Source of the DNA: JAKFYM01 sp964612065 | Lineage (GTDB): Bacteria; Bdellovibrionota; UBA1018; CAIPTA01 | Length of the DNA: 46,340 nt | Assembly: GCA_964612065.1 (NCBI GenBank) | Contig: CAZTCD010000019.1 | Span: forward strand, 1-46,340 | Reading direction: 5' to 3' | Shown: positions 9,175 to 18,328 of the stretch, in pieces | Position numbering within the stretch: the stretch's first letter is position 1 | Layout: the number at the start of each line of letters is the position of its first letter | The notes under the pieces: model-generated | Told to the model about the DNA's origin: nothing | Seen by the model: only the letters and a program-made list of their open reading frames with translations | Databases searched by the model: none | Translations under genes and position numbers: made by a program

Positions 9175-9543
9175 ATGGCCGATAAAAAAGATGATATTTC
9201 TGAAGATGAACTCGACCAGATCATCCAGGACATGTCGAAAGACGGATCAGGGGAAAGCGTGGCGAAGCCGGCTCCTGAAGTAATGCAGAGCAATGCGGAT
9301 CCTGCCGAGGAAGCCGTGGCTTCTAATGTGACCCATCTCAGAGCGCCTTCGGCTCCTGAAACGACAGCGGATCAGTCTCTTACGCTGGAAATGAATGGCG
9401 TAATCAACCTTAAGTTGAACTTTAAGAACGGGGACAGAAATATCGAAGTGATCTGCGGAGAAGAGGCTCTGATTTGTCGCATGGCAGATGGAACTGAATT
9501 CCGGATCCCCACTGGTTATAGCAAGGCGCGTAAGGCCGCCTGA
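9175..9543 (+). CDS. Small acidic hypothetical protein
   Basis: 122 residues. The first 35 are acidic and likely disordered (MADKKDDISEDELDQIIQDM). A compact C-terminal part (about 68-118, beginning LTLEMNGVINLKLNF and containing VICGEEALICRM) looks like a small beta-rich domain. The ATG at 9175 is preceded by GAGAGGG at a good distance; an upstream in-frame start at 9142 lies inside the palindrome and is less likely. It is followed 36 bases later by rsmD. I do not recognise a family. Confidence 0.75.
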   Translation: MADKKDDISEDELDQIIQDMSKDGSGESVAKPAPEVMQSNADPAEEAVASNVTHLRAPSAPETTADQSLTLEMNGVINLKLNFKNGDRNIEVICGEEALICRMADGTEFRIPTGYSKARKAA

Positions 9544-9579
9544 TCTCGCGTTAACCCTTCAGCTGGGTTAGCAATAAGC

Positions 9580-10152
9580 ATGTTTTCCATCCAAGGGGGC
9601 GAATTTAAGGGGCGCCGGCTCAAGGCCATTGAAAGGCCGGGCTTACGGCCTTCTTCGTCTCGCGTTAAAGCGTCTATTTTCAGTATTTTGGAATCCATCG
9701 TGTGGAAAAGATCGGGGCAACCCGACTTTTCGGGCTGGCGCTGCGCTGATTTGTTTGCCGGCGTAGGTGGCCTCGGGCTCGAGATGGTGAGCCGCGGTGC
9801 GGCTAGCTGCGTTTTTGTGGAAAAAGAAAGAGCCCACGCCAAAGTGCTGGCTGAGAACATCGCCACTTTGGAGGCGGGGGAGCGTTGCACTTTGCTGGTT
9901 TGCGGAGTGGAGAGTGCTGAATGGGAAAAATATGGCCCGTTCCATCTGATTCTCATCGATCCCCCTTATAAAGACTCGAAACTTCCGCAGCTTTTGGCGC
10001 GATTTATAGAGCGAAAACTTTTGGCAGAGGATGGTGTTGTGCTTTTCGAGCATGATCCGAAGGTGACGCTGGGAGAAATTTCTGGGCTGCGCGTTCATTC
10101 CACCCGCACGCTGGGCCCCGCGGGAATTTCTGTGTATCTGCGCGACGCGTAG
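9580..10152 (+). CDS. rsmD: 16S rRNA (guanine-966-N2)-methyltransferase RsmD
   Basis: 190 residues, the normal size for RsmD. The N-terminal GGEFKGRRLK and RPSSSRVKASIFSIL segments are the typical substrate-binding start. The AdoMet motif reads DLFAGVGGLGLE, and the catalytic motif is DPPY at about residues 127-130. The enzyme methylates G966 of 16S rRNA in the assembled small subunit. It is followed by coaD, a very common pairing across bacteria. A short hairpin (TAACCC/GGGTTA, 9552-9571) lies just upstream between it and the preceding gene. Confidence 0.93.
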   Translation: MFSIQGGEFKGRRLKAIERPGLRPSSSRVKASIFSILESIVWKRSGQPDFSGWRCADLFAGVGGLGLEMVSRGAASCVFVEKERAHAKVLAENIATLEAGERCTLLVCGVESAEWEKYGPFHLILIDPPYKDSKLPQLLARFIERKLLAEDGVVLFEHDPKVTLGEISGLRVHSTRTLGPAGISVYLRDA

Positions 10153-10185
10153 ACCTGGCGGCCGATGGTTGCTATGCTGGCCCCC

Positions 10186-10689
10186 ATGAAACGCAGGGCG
10201 ATTTATCCGGGCTCTTTTGATCCCATTACCAACGGCCATATCGATATTATCAAGCGAAGCCTGAAAGTGTTTGATGAAGTGATCGTGGTGGTGGCGATCA
10301 ATCTCCGCAAAACGGCTTCGAAAAACTGGTGGTTTACTCCCGAAGAACGGATCTCCCTGGTGAAAGAGGTATTCAAGGGAGAGCGAAGAGTGAAGGCCGA
10401 TCTTTGCGATGGTCTCATTATGGACTATGCAAGAGACCATAAGGTGGATGCCGTGCTGAGGGGCCTGAGGGCCGCCAGCGATTTCGAAAGTGAATTCATG
10501 ATGGCCGCGATAAACCGGGAACTGAACGAGAACGTGGAAACTTACTTTATGATGACAGGAAAAAACCTTTTCTTCGTAAGCTCCACGGTGCTCAAAGAGG
10601 TGGCGGCCTTCGGTGGTGACATCAATCCTTATGTGCCCAAGCCGGTATGGCGGGCTGTTAAGCAGAAGCTGAAAGGTGGAGAAGTATGA
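10186..10689 (+). CDS. coaD: Phosphopantetheine adenylyltransferase
   Basis: 167 residues. It adenylates 4'-phosphopantetheine to dephospho-CoA, the fourth step of coenzyme A synthesis. It has the nucleotidyltransferase signature YPGSFDPITNGHIDII with the T/HxGH-type active site, then GLRAASDFESEFMMA and FVSSTVLKEVA, all family hallmarks. I place the start at the ATG at 10186 because family members begin MKRRAIYPGSF; an in-frame ATG at 10165 would add seven atypical residues. The stop codon overlaps the ATG of the aminotransferase gene (ATGA), so the two are translationally coupled. Confidence 0.95.
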   Translation: MKRRAIYPGSFDPITNGHIDIIKRSLKVFDEVIVVVAINLRKTASKNWWFTPEERISLVKEVFKGERRVKADLCDGLIMDYARDHKVDAVLRGLRAASDFESEFMMAAINRELNENVETYFMMTGKNLFFVSSTVLKEVAAFGGDINPYVPKPVWRAVKQKLKGGEV

Positions 10690-11879
10690 ACGGGCAGTCG
10701 TCGCTATTTCGCCTCGCGGATCGGATGGACGGAGTGGAGAGCTCTCCTACGGTGCGCTTAAATGCTTTGGCCCAGGAAATGATCAAAGCCGGCAAGGATG
10801 TGATCAACCTCACCGCCGGCGAAACCGATTTCGAAACGCCTGAGCCGATCAAGCAGGCCGCGATCGCCGCGATTGCCGCGGGAAAAACGCGATATACCGC
10901 GCCTCATGGAATTCCAGAGTTGCGAAGGGCCGTGGCGGACTGGTTCGAGAAGGATTTTTCCCTGAAATACGACCCCAAGCAGATCACCGTGAGTGCGGGC
11001 GTGAAGCAGGGCCTTTTTCACCTGATGTTGGCGGTGGTGGGGAAGGGGGATGAGGTGCTCATTCCCGCTCCTTACTGGGTTTCTTATCCAGAGATGGTGC
11101 GCATAGCGGGTGGCACTCCTGTGATTCTGCCCGATACGGGGAAGTTCGGCCTTGATCTCGACGAGATCAAAAAGCGGATGAGCGATCGCACCCGATTGCT
11201 GATCTTGAACTCTCCCAATAATCCCTGCGGTGGGATGTATTCGAGAGCAGAGATGGAAGCCGTGGCGAAAATGCTCGAGGGCACTCCGGTTCTGGTGGCT
11301 TCCGACGAGATTTATTCCTCCCTTGTGTATGACAAGAGGGAGTTTGCTTCTTTTGCGGCTCTTTCCGGTGACGCCTATCGCAGAACGATCACCTTCAATG
11401 GTCTTTCCAAATCGCACGCCATGACCGGATGGCGCGTGGGCTTTGCCGCCGGGGAAACCAGCGTGATCGAAGCTCTCGGGATTCTGCAGGCCCAGAGCTC
11501 CACTCATATCGCCACCTTCGTGCAGAACGCCGCCATCGCTGCTCTTCAGGACGGAGCGATGGACTTTGCGCCGCGATTGCAGTCGATGCAGGAGCGGAGA
11601 GACCTTACGGCTCGCCACCTGAAAGCGATTCCTGACCTTAAGTTCGAGATTCCGGCAGGGGCTTTTTACGCCTTTCCGGATCTCGGATGGTATACTGAAA
11701 AGCTCGGGGGAAGCGTTCCCTTGGCTGAATACCTGCTGAACGAAGCGGGAATTGCGGTGGTACCGGGTAAGCCTTTCGGAAATGACCGATGCATCCGCCT
11801 CAGTTTTGCTAAGGACTTGAAAAGCTTAGAGGCAGGCCTTTCTCGCCTCCAAGCCGCTTTGCAAAAGCTGCGCAGCTAA
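10686..11879 (+). CDS. aspC: Aspartate/aromatic aminotransferase, class I PLP-dependent
   Basis: 397 residues, the usual length. It transfers amino groups between aspartate (or aromatic amino acids) and 2-oxoglutarate using PLP. Motifs: LTAGETDFETPEPIK near the start, RYTAPHGIPELR, the NSPNNPCGG loop, SDEIYSSLVYD, and the PLP-binding lysine in FNGLSKSHAMTGWRVGF. The C-terminal NDRCIRLSF carries the substrate-carboxylate Arg. It is most like the AspB/AspC group Igamma enzymes of Gram-positives and deltas; exact substrate choice cannot be told from sequence alone. It is coupled to coaD by a 4-base overlap. Confidence 0.9.
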   Translation: MNGQSSLFRLADRMDGVESSPTVRLNALAQEMIKAGKDVINLTAGETDFETPEPIKQAAIAAIAAGKTRYTAPHGIPELRRAVADWFEKDFSLKYDPKQITVSAGVKQGLFHLMLAVVGKGDEVLIPAPYWVSYPEMVRIAGGTPVILPDTGKFGLDLDEIKKRMSDRTRLLILNSPNNPCGGMYSRAEMEAVAKMLEGTPVLVASDEIYSSLVYDKREFASFAALSGDAYRRTITFNGLSKSHAMTGWRVGFAAGETSVIEALGILQAQSSTHIATFVQNAAIAALQDGAMDFAPRLQSMQERRDLTARHLKAIPDLKFEIPAGAFYAFPDLGWYTEKLGGSVPLAEYLLNEAGIAVVPGKPFGNDRCIRLSFAKDLKSLEAGLSRLQAALQKLRS

Positions 11880-11904
11880 CTTATCCTGTTAGCTGGAGGA
11901 TAAC

Positions 11905-12711
11905 ATGGATGTTTCCCTCTCGCGCTCTCGTGTATGGCTTGGCCTGTTGGCTGGGCTGTCACTTCTATTTGTATCTTGCGGGAATCGATACGATCTATCT
12001 ACAGAACGGGGCCGGCGATCTCGCATCGACGACGCCAATTTCCATCTGAGCCAGGGGGAATGCTCGGCCGCGGCTGAAGCGATCGATCCACTGTACGGCT
12101 CAGAATATGAAACGGATGAAGTGAGGATCATCAAGGCCTCCACCTACGCCTGTTTCGCCCGGTTCAAGATGCTCACGTTTATCGAGAATCTCAGCTCGGA
12201 TTCCAATTATTTCCGGGCAGTGGCCAAGAGCATGGACAATGCCGTGGGAGACGCCGCCCGCTATAACCTCTATAAGGCGGTGGACGTGCTCACTCGCAAT
12301 GGCACGGTGATGGACGGGGGCCTTCGCACGAAATCTGAAAATGGCTATATGGTGTTCATCCAGCTGGGAGTGATCGGGGCTCTCCTCCGGAACTACGGCT
12401 CTCCTGGCAGCGACGGATCCAAGGGCGTGGACCTTATCTACGATACGGCCGGCAGCCCTGCCGGTGAGATGAGCAATGAGGACGCCTGCGCCCTCGCCGC
12501 AGCCTACTCTTTCATCTCCGACAGCTATCCTTATTCCGACCTGGGCGATGATTCTTCCACGTCCTTGGTTAGTTCCATGAATTCCGCTTGCACCGGCATG
12601 GGCCTCAACTCCTGCCGGGAAATCAACCGGGTGAGATCGGATTGCGATGGAACCAACCAGAGCAGCACGAGGGCCGAAAACCTGATCGGAGGGGTAAATA
12701 CTTCCTGGTAA
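11905..12711 (+). CDS. Hypothetical lipoprotein
   Basis: 268 residues. The N-terminal signal LGLLAGLSLLFVSC ends in a lipobox with the modified Cys near residue 26, so the protein is predicted to be a lipoprotein. No Asp follows the Cys, which in Gram-negatives favours the outer membrane. The mature part is helical with Ala/Tyr-rich stretches that look like a TPR-type superhelix; the family is unknown to me. A strong GGAGGATAAC site precedes the ATG. The stop codon lies 19 bases before the following barrel gene, so the two may form an outer-membrane lipoprotein/porin pair. Confidence 0.8.
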   Translation: MDVSLSRSRVWLGLLAGLSLLFVSCGNRYDLSTERGRRSRIDDANFHLSQGECSAAAEAIDPLYGSEYETDEVRIIKASTYACFARFKMLTFIENLSSDSNYFRAVAKSMDNAVGDAARYNLYKAVDVLTRNGTVMDGGLRTKSENGYMVFIQLGVIGALLRNYGSPGSDGSKGVDLIYDTAGSPAGEMSNEDACALAAAYSFISDSYPYSDLGDDSSTSLVSSMNSACTGMGLNSCREINRVRSDCDGTNQSSTRAENLIGGVNTSW

Positions 12712-12730
12712 GGCATGGCTGATCTCCGCT

Positions 12731-13840
12731 TTGTTCCTGTTGGCTGTGCCTGCCTACGGGAGGGAGCTCTATGGCCCGGAGGTGGGAGTGGAGCCCTTTG
12801 GTATGGGCCGGGCCTATTCCGCTGTGGCGGAGGATGGCCTTGCCCTTCACTACAATCCGGCTGGTTTGGCTCTCGTGAATCGCCTGGACCTGCAGATTTT
12901 CGATCTGCGATTCGGCTCCAACCAGGATGTTTTAAAGAACTACAAGCAGTTGGGTGAGCTGGGGAAAAGCGGCTCCGGTACGGTGGCCGAATCAATGGGG
13001 CAGTTCGCCGGGAAGCACATCATGGCTACGGTGGGAAACAATACCCAGCTTACGCTTCCCCATTTCGCCATGGGAGTGATCTACAACACCCATACGGATT
13101 TCGATCTGGAGAACACCGCATATCCCACTACCCAGATGCGATACACCAAGGACCTTGGTTTTTATCTGGGCACCGCCGTGGCGGCAGGCCCCAAGAAGGC
13201 GTTTCGTATCGGAGCTACCCTGAAATACGTTCACCGCACGGGCGGGATCAAAGACATCGCTTTGAGCGAGATCATGGGCAACCGCAAATCCCTGACGGAC
13301 CGATTCAACGCCACGGGTTCCGGTTACGGAGCGGATCTCGGAATGCAGTACCGTTTACCCACGGGCGGGCGAACCGAGGTTACCGCGGCTTTTGTGTGGC
13401 ACGATGTGGGACATACGACCTTCGGTGGATCACAGCAGCAGAACCCACCCACCCGGATCGCGCAGAATATGGTGGCCGGCCTGGGGGTGCGCTTTCCGAT
13501 CGGCGGGAGAAAAAACCGCAGGATCGAAAGGAGATACGGCAAAGCTAGATCCACCAATCATCTCAGCTTTGCGTTCGACTATTCCCATTTGAATTACAGC
13601 CTGGCGGAAGAGCACCTGCCGAAGCACCTGCATTTGGGGATGAATCTCGACTTGCCGATTTTATCTTTGCAGTTGGGACTGAACCAGACATCCCTTACCT
13701 TCGGCACGGCCTTCGATATCGGGATCATAAAAGTTGAGCTTGCCACCTATGGCGAAGAGCTTGGCAGTTATGGCGGGCAGAGAACGGACAGGCGCTACCT
13801 GATTTCCATAGGCAGCGCCCTCGGTTTTGGCGGGTTCTGA
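12731..13840 (+). CDS. Outer-membrane beta-barrel protein (PorV/TraF-like)
   Basis: About 369 residues. The start is uncertain: no ATG exists in this frame after the upstream stop at 12695. The TTG at 12731 gives a short hydrophobic leader (FLLAVPAYG), whereas a CTG at 12719 would give a better signal peptide (LISALFLLAVPAYGREL). The mature N-terminus, GMGRAYSAVAEDGLALHYNPAGLAL, is the hallmark of the PorV/PorQ/TraF and FadL-like barrel families. The C-terminal half alternates polar and apolar residues, as in membrane beta strands, and ends in an aromatic-Gly tail (ALGFGGF). It likely forms an outer-membrane channel or a secretion-associated barrel with the upstream lipoprotein. Confidence 0.75.
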   Translation: MFLLAVPAYGRELYGPEVGVEPFGMGRAYSAVAEDGLALHYNPAGLALVNRLDLQIFDLRFGSNQDVLKNYKQLGELGKSGSGTVAESMGQFAGKHIMATVGNNTQLTLPHFAMGVIYNTHTDFDLENTAYPTTQMRYTKDLGFYLGTAVAAGPKKAFRIGATLKYVHRTGGIKDIALSEIMGNRKSLTDRFNATGSGYGADLGMQYRLPTGGRTEVTAAFVWHDVGHTTFGGSQQQNPPTRIAQNMVAGLGVRFPIGGRKNRRIERRYGKARSTNHLSFAFDYSHLNYSLAEEHLPKHLHLGMNLDLPILSLQLGLNQTSLTFGTAFDIGIIKVELATYGEELGSYGGQRTDRRYLISIGSALGFGGF

Positions 13841-15958
13841 TCAGAGGCTTGCAGCCACGGCGCACTTCGACGGATTCTTCGCGCGCATGAAGTCGATCTC
13901 GTCTTCCCAAACTTCGCTTTCAAAAGGCCAGCGGAACTTATCCTTGTCGAGCTCGGCCTCTTCCACTTTGTGAGCCGGGAAGTTCAGGGCGCTCTGCCTG
14001 TTATAGTTTTTGGAGGCGCTGGTGCTGATGTCGAGATCGAGCAGTTCCACCTGCGTGAAGGTATTGCGGAGGCGTTTTGCCATATAAGCAGCTTCTTTCA
14101 GTGCAGCCTTGGACGACTCTTTGCGCAGTTCTCTGGCTCTGGCGGTCCAGGAAGCGCGCATTTCCTTGGTGAACGTGTCCCATCCTTCCGGGCGTTCGAT
14201 CATTCGCTGGCGGAGGCCTAGTTGGTCGATTTTCTCGAGGTCGCCCAAGGCCTGGTTCATCGTTTTCTGGTTCTCCATCACGGCAGGCACCTGAAGAAGG
14301 AAACGCTGGTGCCGCATGGGATTTTCCAGATCGTAAAAGCTGATGAGTTTTTCGTAATACGCTTCGGAACTTTTGCCTGCGGCGGCCACGGAGGCTTCGA
14401 GCTCCGAAAGTTCTTTTCCGTAAGTTTCGGTGAATTTCTTCACGCTGGCTTCTGCTCCGCCGAAATCGCAAAGCGCTTTGCGGCTGAGGATTTCCACGAG
14501 CTGAATATCAGGAGAGAAGCCGTGAACAAAGTAGGGGGATTGCAGGGCTACGGCCTTTCCGAGGCTCTCCTGGAATTCGCCGTTCAAGTATTCGGCATAG
14601 GTTTGCTCGGCCATCACTTCGAGGCGGTTCTTTCCGTTTTTTGCCACCGCTCTATAAAGGGCGAGAGCCGTTAGAGGAGATCCTTCACGAAGCGCCGAGC
14701 GGGCCAGCGCCAAGCGGGCTTCCTGCCGATTGGCTTCATCGGATTCCGCTTCGATCGTGCGAAGGGTGTCCCGGGCGCGGCTGCGTTCACCTTCTTTCGG
14801 GGAGCGGAGTTCTCCTACCAGGGAAAGGAGGCGGTAACGATCGCTCATGGACCGGCTCACGATCTGCTCGACGAATTTTTCCGGGGAGGGATTCACCGCA
14901 AGTGGAGCGCGGTGCTGTTCGAGCTGCATGCGTTTCGCCATCGCGTAGTTGGCTTTATCCCCGGTGAGCGGGATCGCCCGGGCGCGGGCGGGATTCACTT
15001 TGGAGACCACGTGATCGATATGGGTGCTGTGCTCGAAGCTCTCCAGCTGCTGCCAGAGGATTCCGAGGTAACGGTCTTCAGCATCCACCCGCTTGGCAGC
15101 GGCCAGGGCGAAGAGGTTGGCTGCTGGAGCTTCCCAGCCGGCCCTGTTGCTGAGGATGCCGGCAAAGAGCGCGTCTCGTGCCTGAAGGTTTTTTGCATTT
15201 GTGGGATTCGAAGAAAGCTGCCAGAGGGCAAGAACGGCCCGGGGGTAGCTCAGCTCGAGCCCGTCGAAGAGGGAGTCCATCCGTTTCACCATATTCAGGT
15301 AGTGGGAAACGGGAGGCGGGTCCTGGATCTTTCCGATTCCGGCCAAGGAAAGCTTGTAGGCGGTGCGGAAGGTGCGCCGTGGGCCGGGGTTCAATGCATC
15401 ACGATAGCGCTTTACGATATCGGCACTATGCACTTCTTTGGAATATTCCCGGTTGGTCATCTTCATGGCCCGGGCTTTTTTCAAAAAGGAGTGGATCTGG
15501 GCTCTGTTGGAGCCGCGAAGTTTCACTGGCTCTGGCTTCAGAGTGAGGAGGCCGTCGCCGCCAGGAGCGTTGGGGATGTGAACAGAGGGCACGTTGATAC
15601 GATCGGCGCTTGGCAGGCCGGGGGCCCTGGGAACGGGGCCGCGGGGAAGGGAAGGGGCGGCCTGAGGCCTCTGGGGGCCGGGAACCGCTCGAGCTTCCTT
15701 CTGCGCTTCTTTTTGGGCTTTTCCGGGCTGCTGAGGGCGAGCGGCTGTTTTTGGAGCCGGTTGAGGAACGGCGGCTCGCGGCGCTTCCTGAACGCGATCC
15801 GGCATGATGCGAGTGGAAGACGAATAGTAGTTATGAACTTGGGTGCGCTCCACCTCCACGGCGGCTGCGGTGCCCTGTTCAATAGGGTGCCTCATTCCGG
15901 CGTATGCGATGCCGGCAGAGGCGGCGAGTATGACAGCGATATAAGCCCAGGGTTTCAT
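13841..15958 (-). CDS. Periplasmic helical-repeat protein of a Glt-like envelope cluster
   Basis: 705 residues. An N-terminal signal or anchor (AYIAVILAASAGIAYAG) is followed by a Pro/Ala/Arg-rich linker (about 60-140) and a long helical region that reads like degenerate TPR or HEAT repeats. Its start lies 1 base from the stop of the barrel gene, and it is the last gene of the four-gene minus-strand cluster. By position and architecture it resembles the periplasmic TPR proteins (GltD/GltE type) that connect inner and outer membrane parts of the Myxococcus gliding machine. That match is inference from architecture and context, not from a detailed alignment. Confidence 0.7.
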   Translation of the reverse strand: MKPWAYIAVILAASAGIAYAGMRHPIEQGTAAAVEVERTQVHNYYSSSTRIMPDRVQEAPRAAVPQPAPKTAARPQQPGKAQKEAQKEARAVPGPQRPQAAPSLPRGPVPRAPGLPSADRINVPSVHIPNAPGGDGLLTLKPEPVKLRGSNRAQIHSFLKKARAMKMTNREYSKEVHSADIVKRYRDALNPGPRRTFRTAYKLSLAGIGKIQDPPPVSHYLNMVKRMDSLFDGLELSYPRAVLALWQLSSNPTNAKNLQARDALFAGILSNRAGWEAPAANLFALAAAKRVDAEDRYLGILWQQLESFEHSTHIDHVVSKVNPARARAIPLTGDKANYAMAKRMQLEQHRAPLAVNPSPEKFVEQIVSRSMSDRYRLLSLVGELRSPKEGERSRARDTLRTIEAESDEANRQEARLALARSALREGSPLTALALYRAVAKNGKNRLEVMAEQTYAEYLNGEFQESLGKAVALQSPYFVHGFSPDIQLVEILSRKALCDFGGAEASVKKFTETYGKELSELEASVAAAGKSSEAYYEKLISFYDLENPMRHQRFLLQVPAVMENQKTMNQALGDLEKIDQLGLRQRMIERPEGWDTFTKEMRASWTARARELRKESSKAALKEAAYMAKRLRNTFTQVELLDLDISTSASKNYNRQSALNFPAHKVEEAELDKDKFRWPFESEVWEDEIDFMRAKNPSKCAVAASL

Positions 15959-15959
15959 A

Positions 15960-16685
15960 TTAGAACATCACTCCCAATCCAAAGATGATATTGTGCGTGG
16001 TTACCCTCTGCTCTACGTAGCCGGGGCCTCCGTTTGCGATCGAGGTGGAGCCCTGAGGAGTGTTCACTTTGTCGGTGAACTTCGAGATCCGCCACTCGAG
16101 GCGGAAGAGGAAGAGATCGGTGAGGAAAAATTTCTGGCCGATCGTGAAGTGGCCGCTCAAGTGGCTCTCGCCGGTATCGGTGAGGCCGATTCCGGGAGCA
16201 AGATACATTTCAAAGTGGCTGATCTTGCGGCCCAGGAGGCTGAACTTGGCGTAGATGGGAGTCCAGCCGCCGGCAAGTACCATCTGGCTCACCTGGCGAT
16301 TGAAATCGGGCGTGAAGCCGAAGCGGGAGCGAACGGAATTGAGGAAGTCGTTATCCGAGTTCTGGATCTTGTGATAGGAGGCCTCGGCGAAAAACTGATT
16401 GGTGAAGTTATAGGTAAGAGATCCGCCCCAGCTTTTGGCGTCCACATAATCCTGGCCTTGGAAGATGCCGTAGTGGCCAGCCACTTCGAACTTGCCCTTT
16501 TTTTCGTAACGGCGGTTCTGAACCACTTCAAGTTCATCTTTGTTGGGGCGCCAGTAGTCCTCTTCCAGTCCGGAAATGTCTACGGCTTCGGGATTCTGCT
16601 TTTCCACAGCTGCGTCTGGAGCCTGGTCTTCGGCCAGGGCCGGGGCGGGGAGGGTTAGTGTCAGTGCTAAGAACAGGGCCTTCAT
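15960..16685 (-). CDS. Outer-membrane beta-barrel protein, myxococcal type
   Basis: 241 residues. A signal peptide (ALFLALTLTLPAPALA) precedes an acidic linker and an eight-strand-like barrel ending in aromatic-rich strands (NIIFGLGVMF). The layout, with short N-terminal linker, FEVAGHYGIF opening strand and terminal Phe, fits the OMP_myx_plus barrel family seen in Myxococcales and Bdellovibrio (GltA/GltB/GltH-like proteins in the gliding machinery). It lies between the FHA-TonB protein and the helical-repeat protein, 8 and 1 bases from them, so it is certainly in one operon. Confidence 0.8.
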   Translation of the reverse strand: MKALFLALTLTLPAPALAEDQAPDAAVEKQNPEAVDISGLEEDYWRPNKDELEVVQNRRYEKKGKFEVAGHYGIFQGQDYVDAKSWGGSLTYNFTNQFFAEASYHKIQNSDNDFLNSVRSRFGFTPDFNRQVSQMVLAGGWTPIYAKFSLLGRKISHFEMYLAPGIGLTDTGESHLSGHFTIGQKFFLTDLFLFRLEWRISKFTDKVNTPQGSTSIANGGPGYVEQRVTTHNIIFGLGVMF

Positions 16686-16693
16686 CTTCTACC

Positions 16694-18328
16694 TCAGTTG
16701 AGCGACTTGAAGAGGAACGGGTAGCTCACGAGCACCTGTCCCCCACCTTTGGGCTTGGGGAAATTCCAGTTTTTGATCTTCGCGGCAATACAGTTTTCCA
16801 CGGCTTTATTGTTCATCGTGGTTTTCTTGATAGACGACAGGCTTACGGCCCCATCTTTGTTGATGGTCCAGGCAGCCACCACTTTGCCGAATACGTTCGG
16901 ATCCACGATCAGCTGGCGTTCATAGCAGTGCTTGATCTGGCCGATATTGGATTGCACTACAGCAGCGATGAGGGACTTATCCAGGCCGCCGAGGGCTTCG
17001 GCTTCGTCGCCTCCGAGGCTCATATCGAATCCTTTGCCGCCAAAACCGCCGCTGCCTACGGAGGCGCCTTTGCCGTTGGCGAATCCTTTCAGGGAGCCGG
17101 CTTTTCCGCCGGATCCGCCGCTCAATCCCGCGCTCAGGGCGTTTACGTTCACGTTGCCTCCGCCCACGGATCCGGTGGCGATGTCCTGGCTGGCGATATT
17201 GGCGTTCTTGAGATTGTTGTTTCTGGTGGTATGGGCTCCATTGTTGGAGATGGCTTGCTGGATGCTTTCGGCCGTGAGAGCGCTCTTTTTATTCAACAGC
17301 TTGGCGAGAGAGCTGCTGATGCTGGCGGCCTTGGAGGCCTGGGCTTGCTGAGGCTCACCCTGCGCTGGCTCTTCGCTTTGCTGCGAAGAGGCCGGAGCGG
17401 AATCAAAGCTGATGCGCTCATAGGATGATTTCGGTATCACGGCTTCTTCCACCACCTCTTGTTTGAGGGGCACGTAGCTCATGATGGTGCCGAGAACGAG
17501 AGCAATGGCAAGGCAGGAGCCGAGCGTTTTCTTTAATACAGGGCTCTCGGAGTCGCGCGTGGCGCGGGTTACGCGCATGCCTTGGGCTTGCCAGAATACG
17601 AGAATCTCTTTTTCCTGGTCAGCCGAAACGAAACGAACTTTTTCTTTCTCGGTAAAAGTAAAGGTGGTGCCTTCCTCGTTGTGGAGGCGTACGGATTCAT
17701 TGGCGCCGTTGTAGATCTCGGCCACGTAACCGGGGGGCAGGAGCGCTTCTACATTACCGCCGCCTTTGCGGTGAAGGAATACGCTGCCCAGGTTCGTGCC
17801 TCCGAGGAGGAATTCCCTGCGGCCGCGGCCAAAAAGCAGGCGAGAGCCTTTGAGTACGGTTCGCTCATCGCGAACGATGCCATGCTCGATGCGAAGCACT
17901 TCGAGGCGGTCGGGGCTTACCGAGCAATCCGCCTTCCAGAACAGGGTGCGCTCGCCGTTTTGATCGCCGATCTGATCGAGAAGGTTCACGCGAACCTGGT
18001 GGCCACCGATTTCGAAGGTTTCCCCGCTTGTGAGCTTGCGTTCCACGATCTTTTTGCCTTCCACGAAGGTGCCGCCTTCGGAGCCGAGATCGTAAAGAAG
18101 GATATCGCTCTCCACGAGGCGGAGCATGGCGTGGATCTGGGAAACAGCGGTATGGGGCACTACAAGATCAGCTCGTTTGGAGCTTCCGATGATGAAGCGA
18201 TCCTCACCCTCGGTAACGTAGGAGCCCATGCTCACTCCGCCTTCCACGAGCACTTCCGCCTGCAGGCGAACGAGCTTGGGCGAAGAAGCCTTGGTCTTTT
18301 CTTTTTCCACCACCCTTGCTGTTGTCAT
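16694..18328 (-). CDS. FHA domain and AgmX/PglI-type TonB-like protein (GltG-like)
   Basis: 544 residues. An N-terminal FHA domain (about 40-115; FIIGSSKRADLVV, then TAVSQIHAML) would read phosphothreonine in the cytoplasm. One membrane segment follows near 270-295, then a Ser/Gln-rich linker, a Gly-rich stretch (about 395-440) and a C-terminal AgmX/PglI-type TonB-like domain (NIGQIKHCYERQLIVDPN, KIKNWNFPKPKGGG) in the periplasm. This is the architecture of GltG/PglI in the Myxococcus gliding complex. It could pass inner-membrane energy or a phosphorylation signal to the envelope. It overlaps the upstream small gene by 4 bases and leads an 8-base gap to the barrel gene. The Glt name rests on architecture and context. 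Confidence 0.85.
   Translation of the reverse strand: MTTARVVEKEKTKASSPKLVRLQAEVLVEGGVSMGSYVTEGEDRFIIGSSKRADLVVPHTAVSQIHAMLRLVESDILLYDLGSEGGTFVEGKKIVERKLTSGETFEIGGHQVRVNLLDQIGDQNGERTLFWKADCSVSPDRLEVLRIEHGIVRDERTVLKGSRLLFGRGRREFLLGGTNLGSVFLHRKGGGNVEALLPPGYVAEIYNGANESVRLHNEEGTTFTFTEKEKVRFVSADQEKEILVFWQAQGMRVTRATRDSESPVLKKTLGSCLAIALVLGTIMSYVPLKQEVVEEAVIPKSSYERISFDSAPASSQQSEEPAQGEPQQAQASKAASISSSLAKLLNKKSALTAESIQQAISNNGAHTTRNNNLKNANIASQDIATGSVGGGNVNVNALSAGLSGGSGGKAGSLKGFANGKGASVGSGGFGGKGFDMSLGGDEAEALGGLDKSLIAAVVQSNIGQIKHCYERQLIVDPNVFGKVVAAWTINKDGAVSLSSIKKTTMNNKAVENCIAAKIKNWNFPKPKGGGQVLVSYPFLFKSLN

Noticed and set aside
14912..15988. A 358-residue plus-strand frame opposite the periplasmic repeat protein
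   Set aside because: It spans two coupled minus-strand genes and has no domain; a shadow of GC-rich coding sequence.
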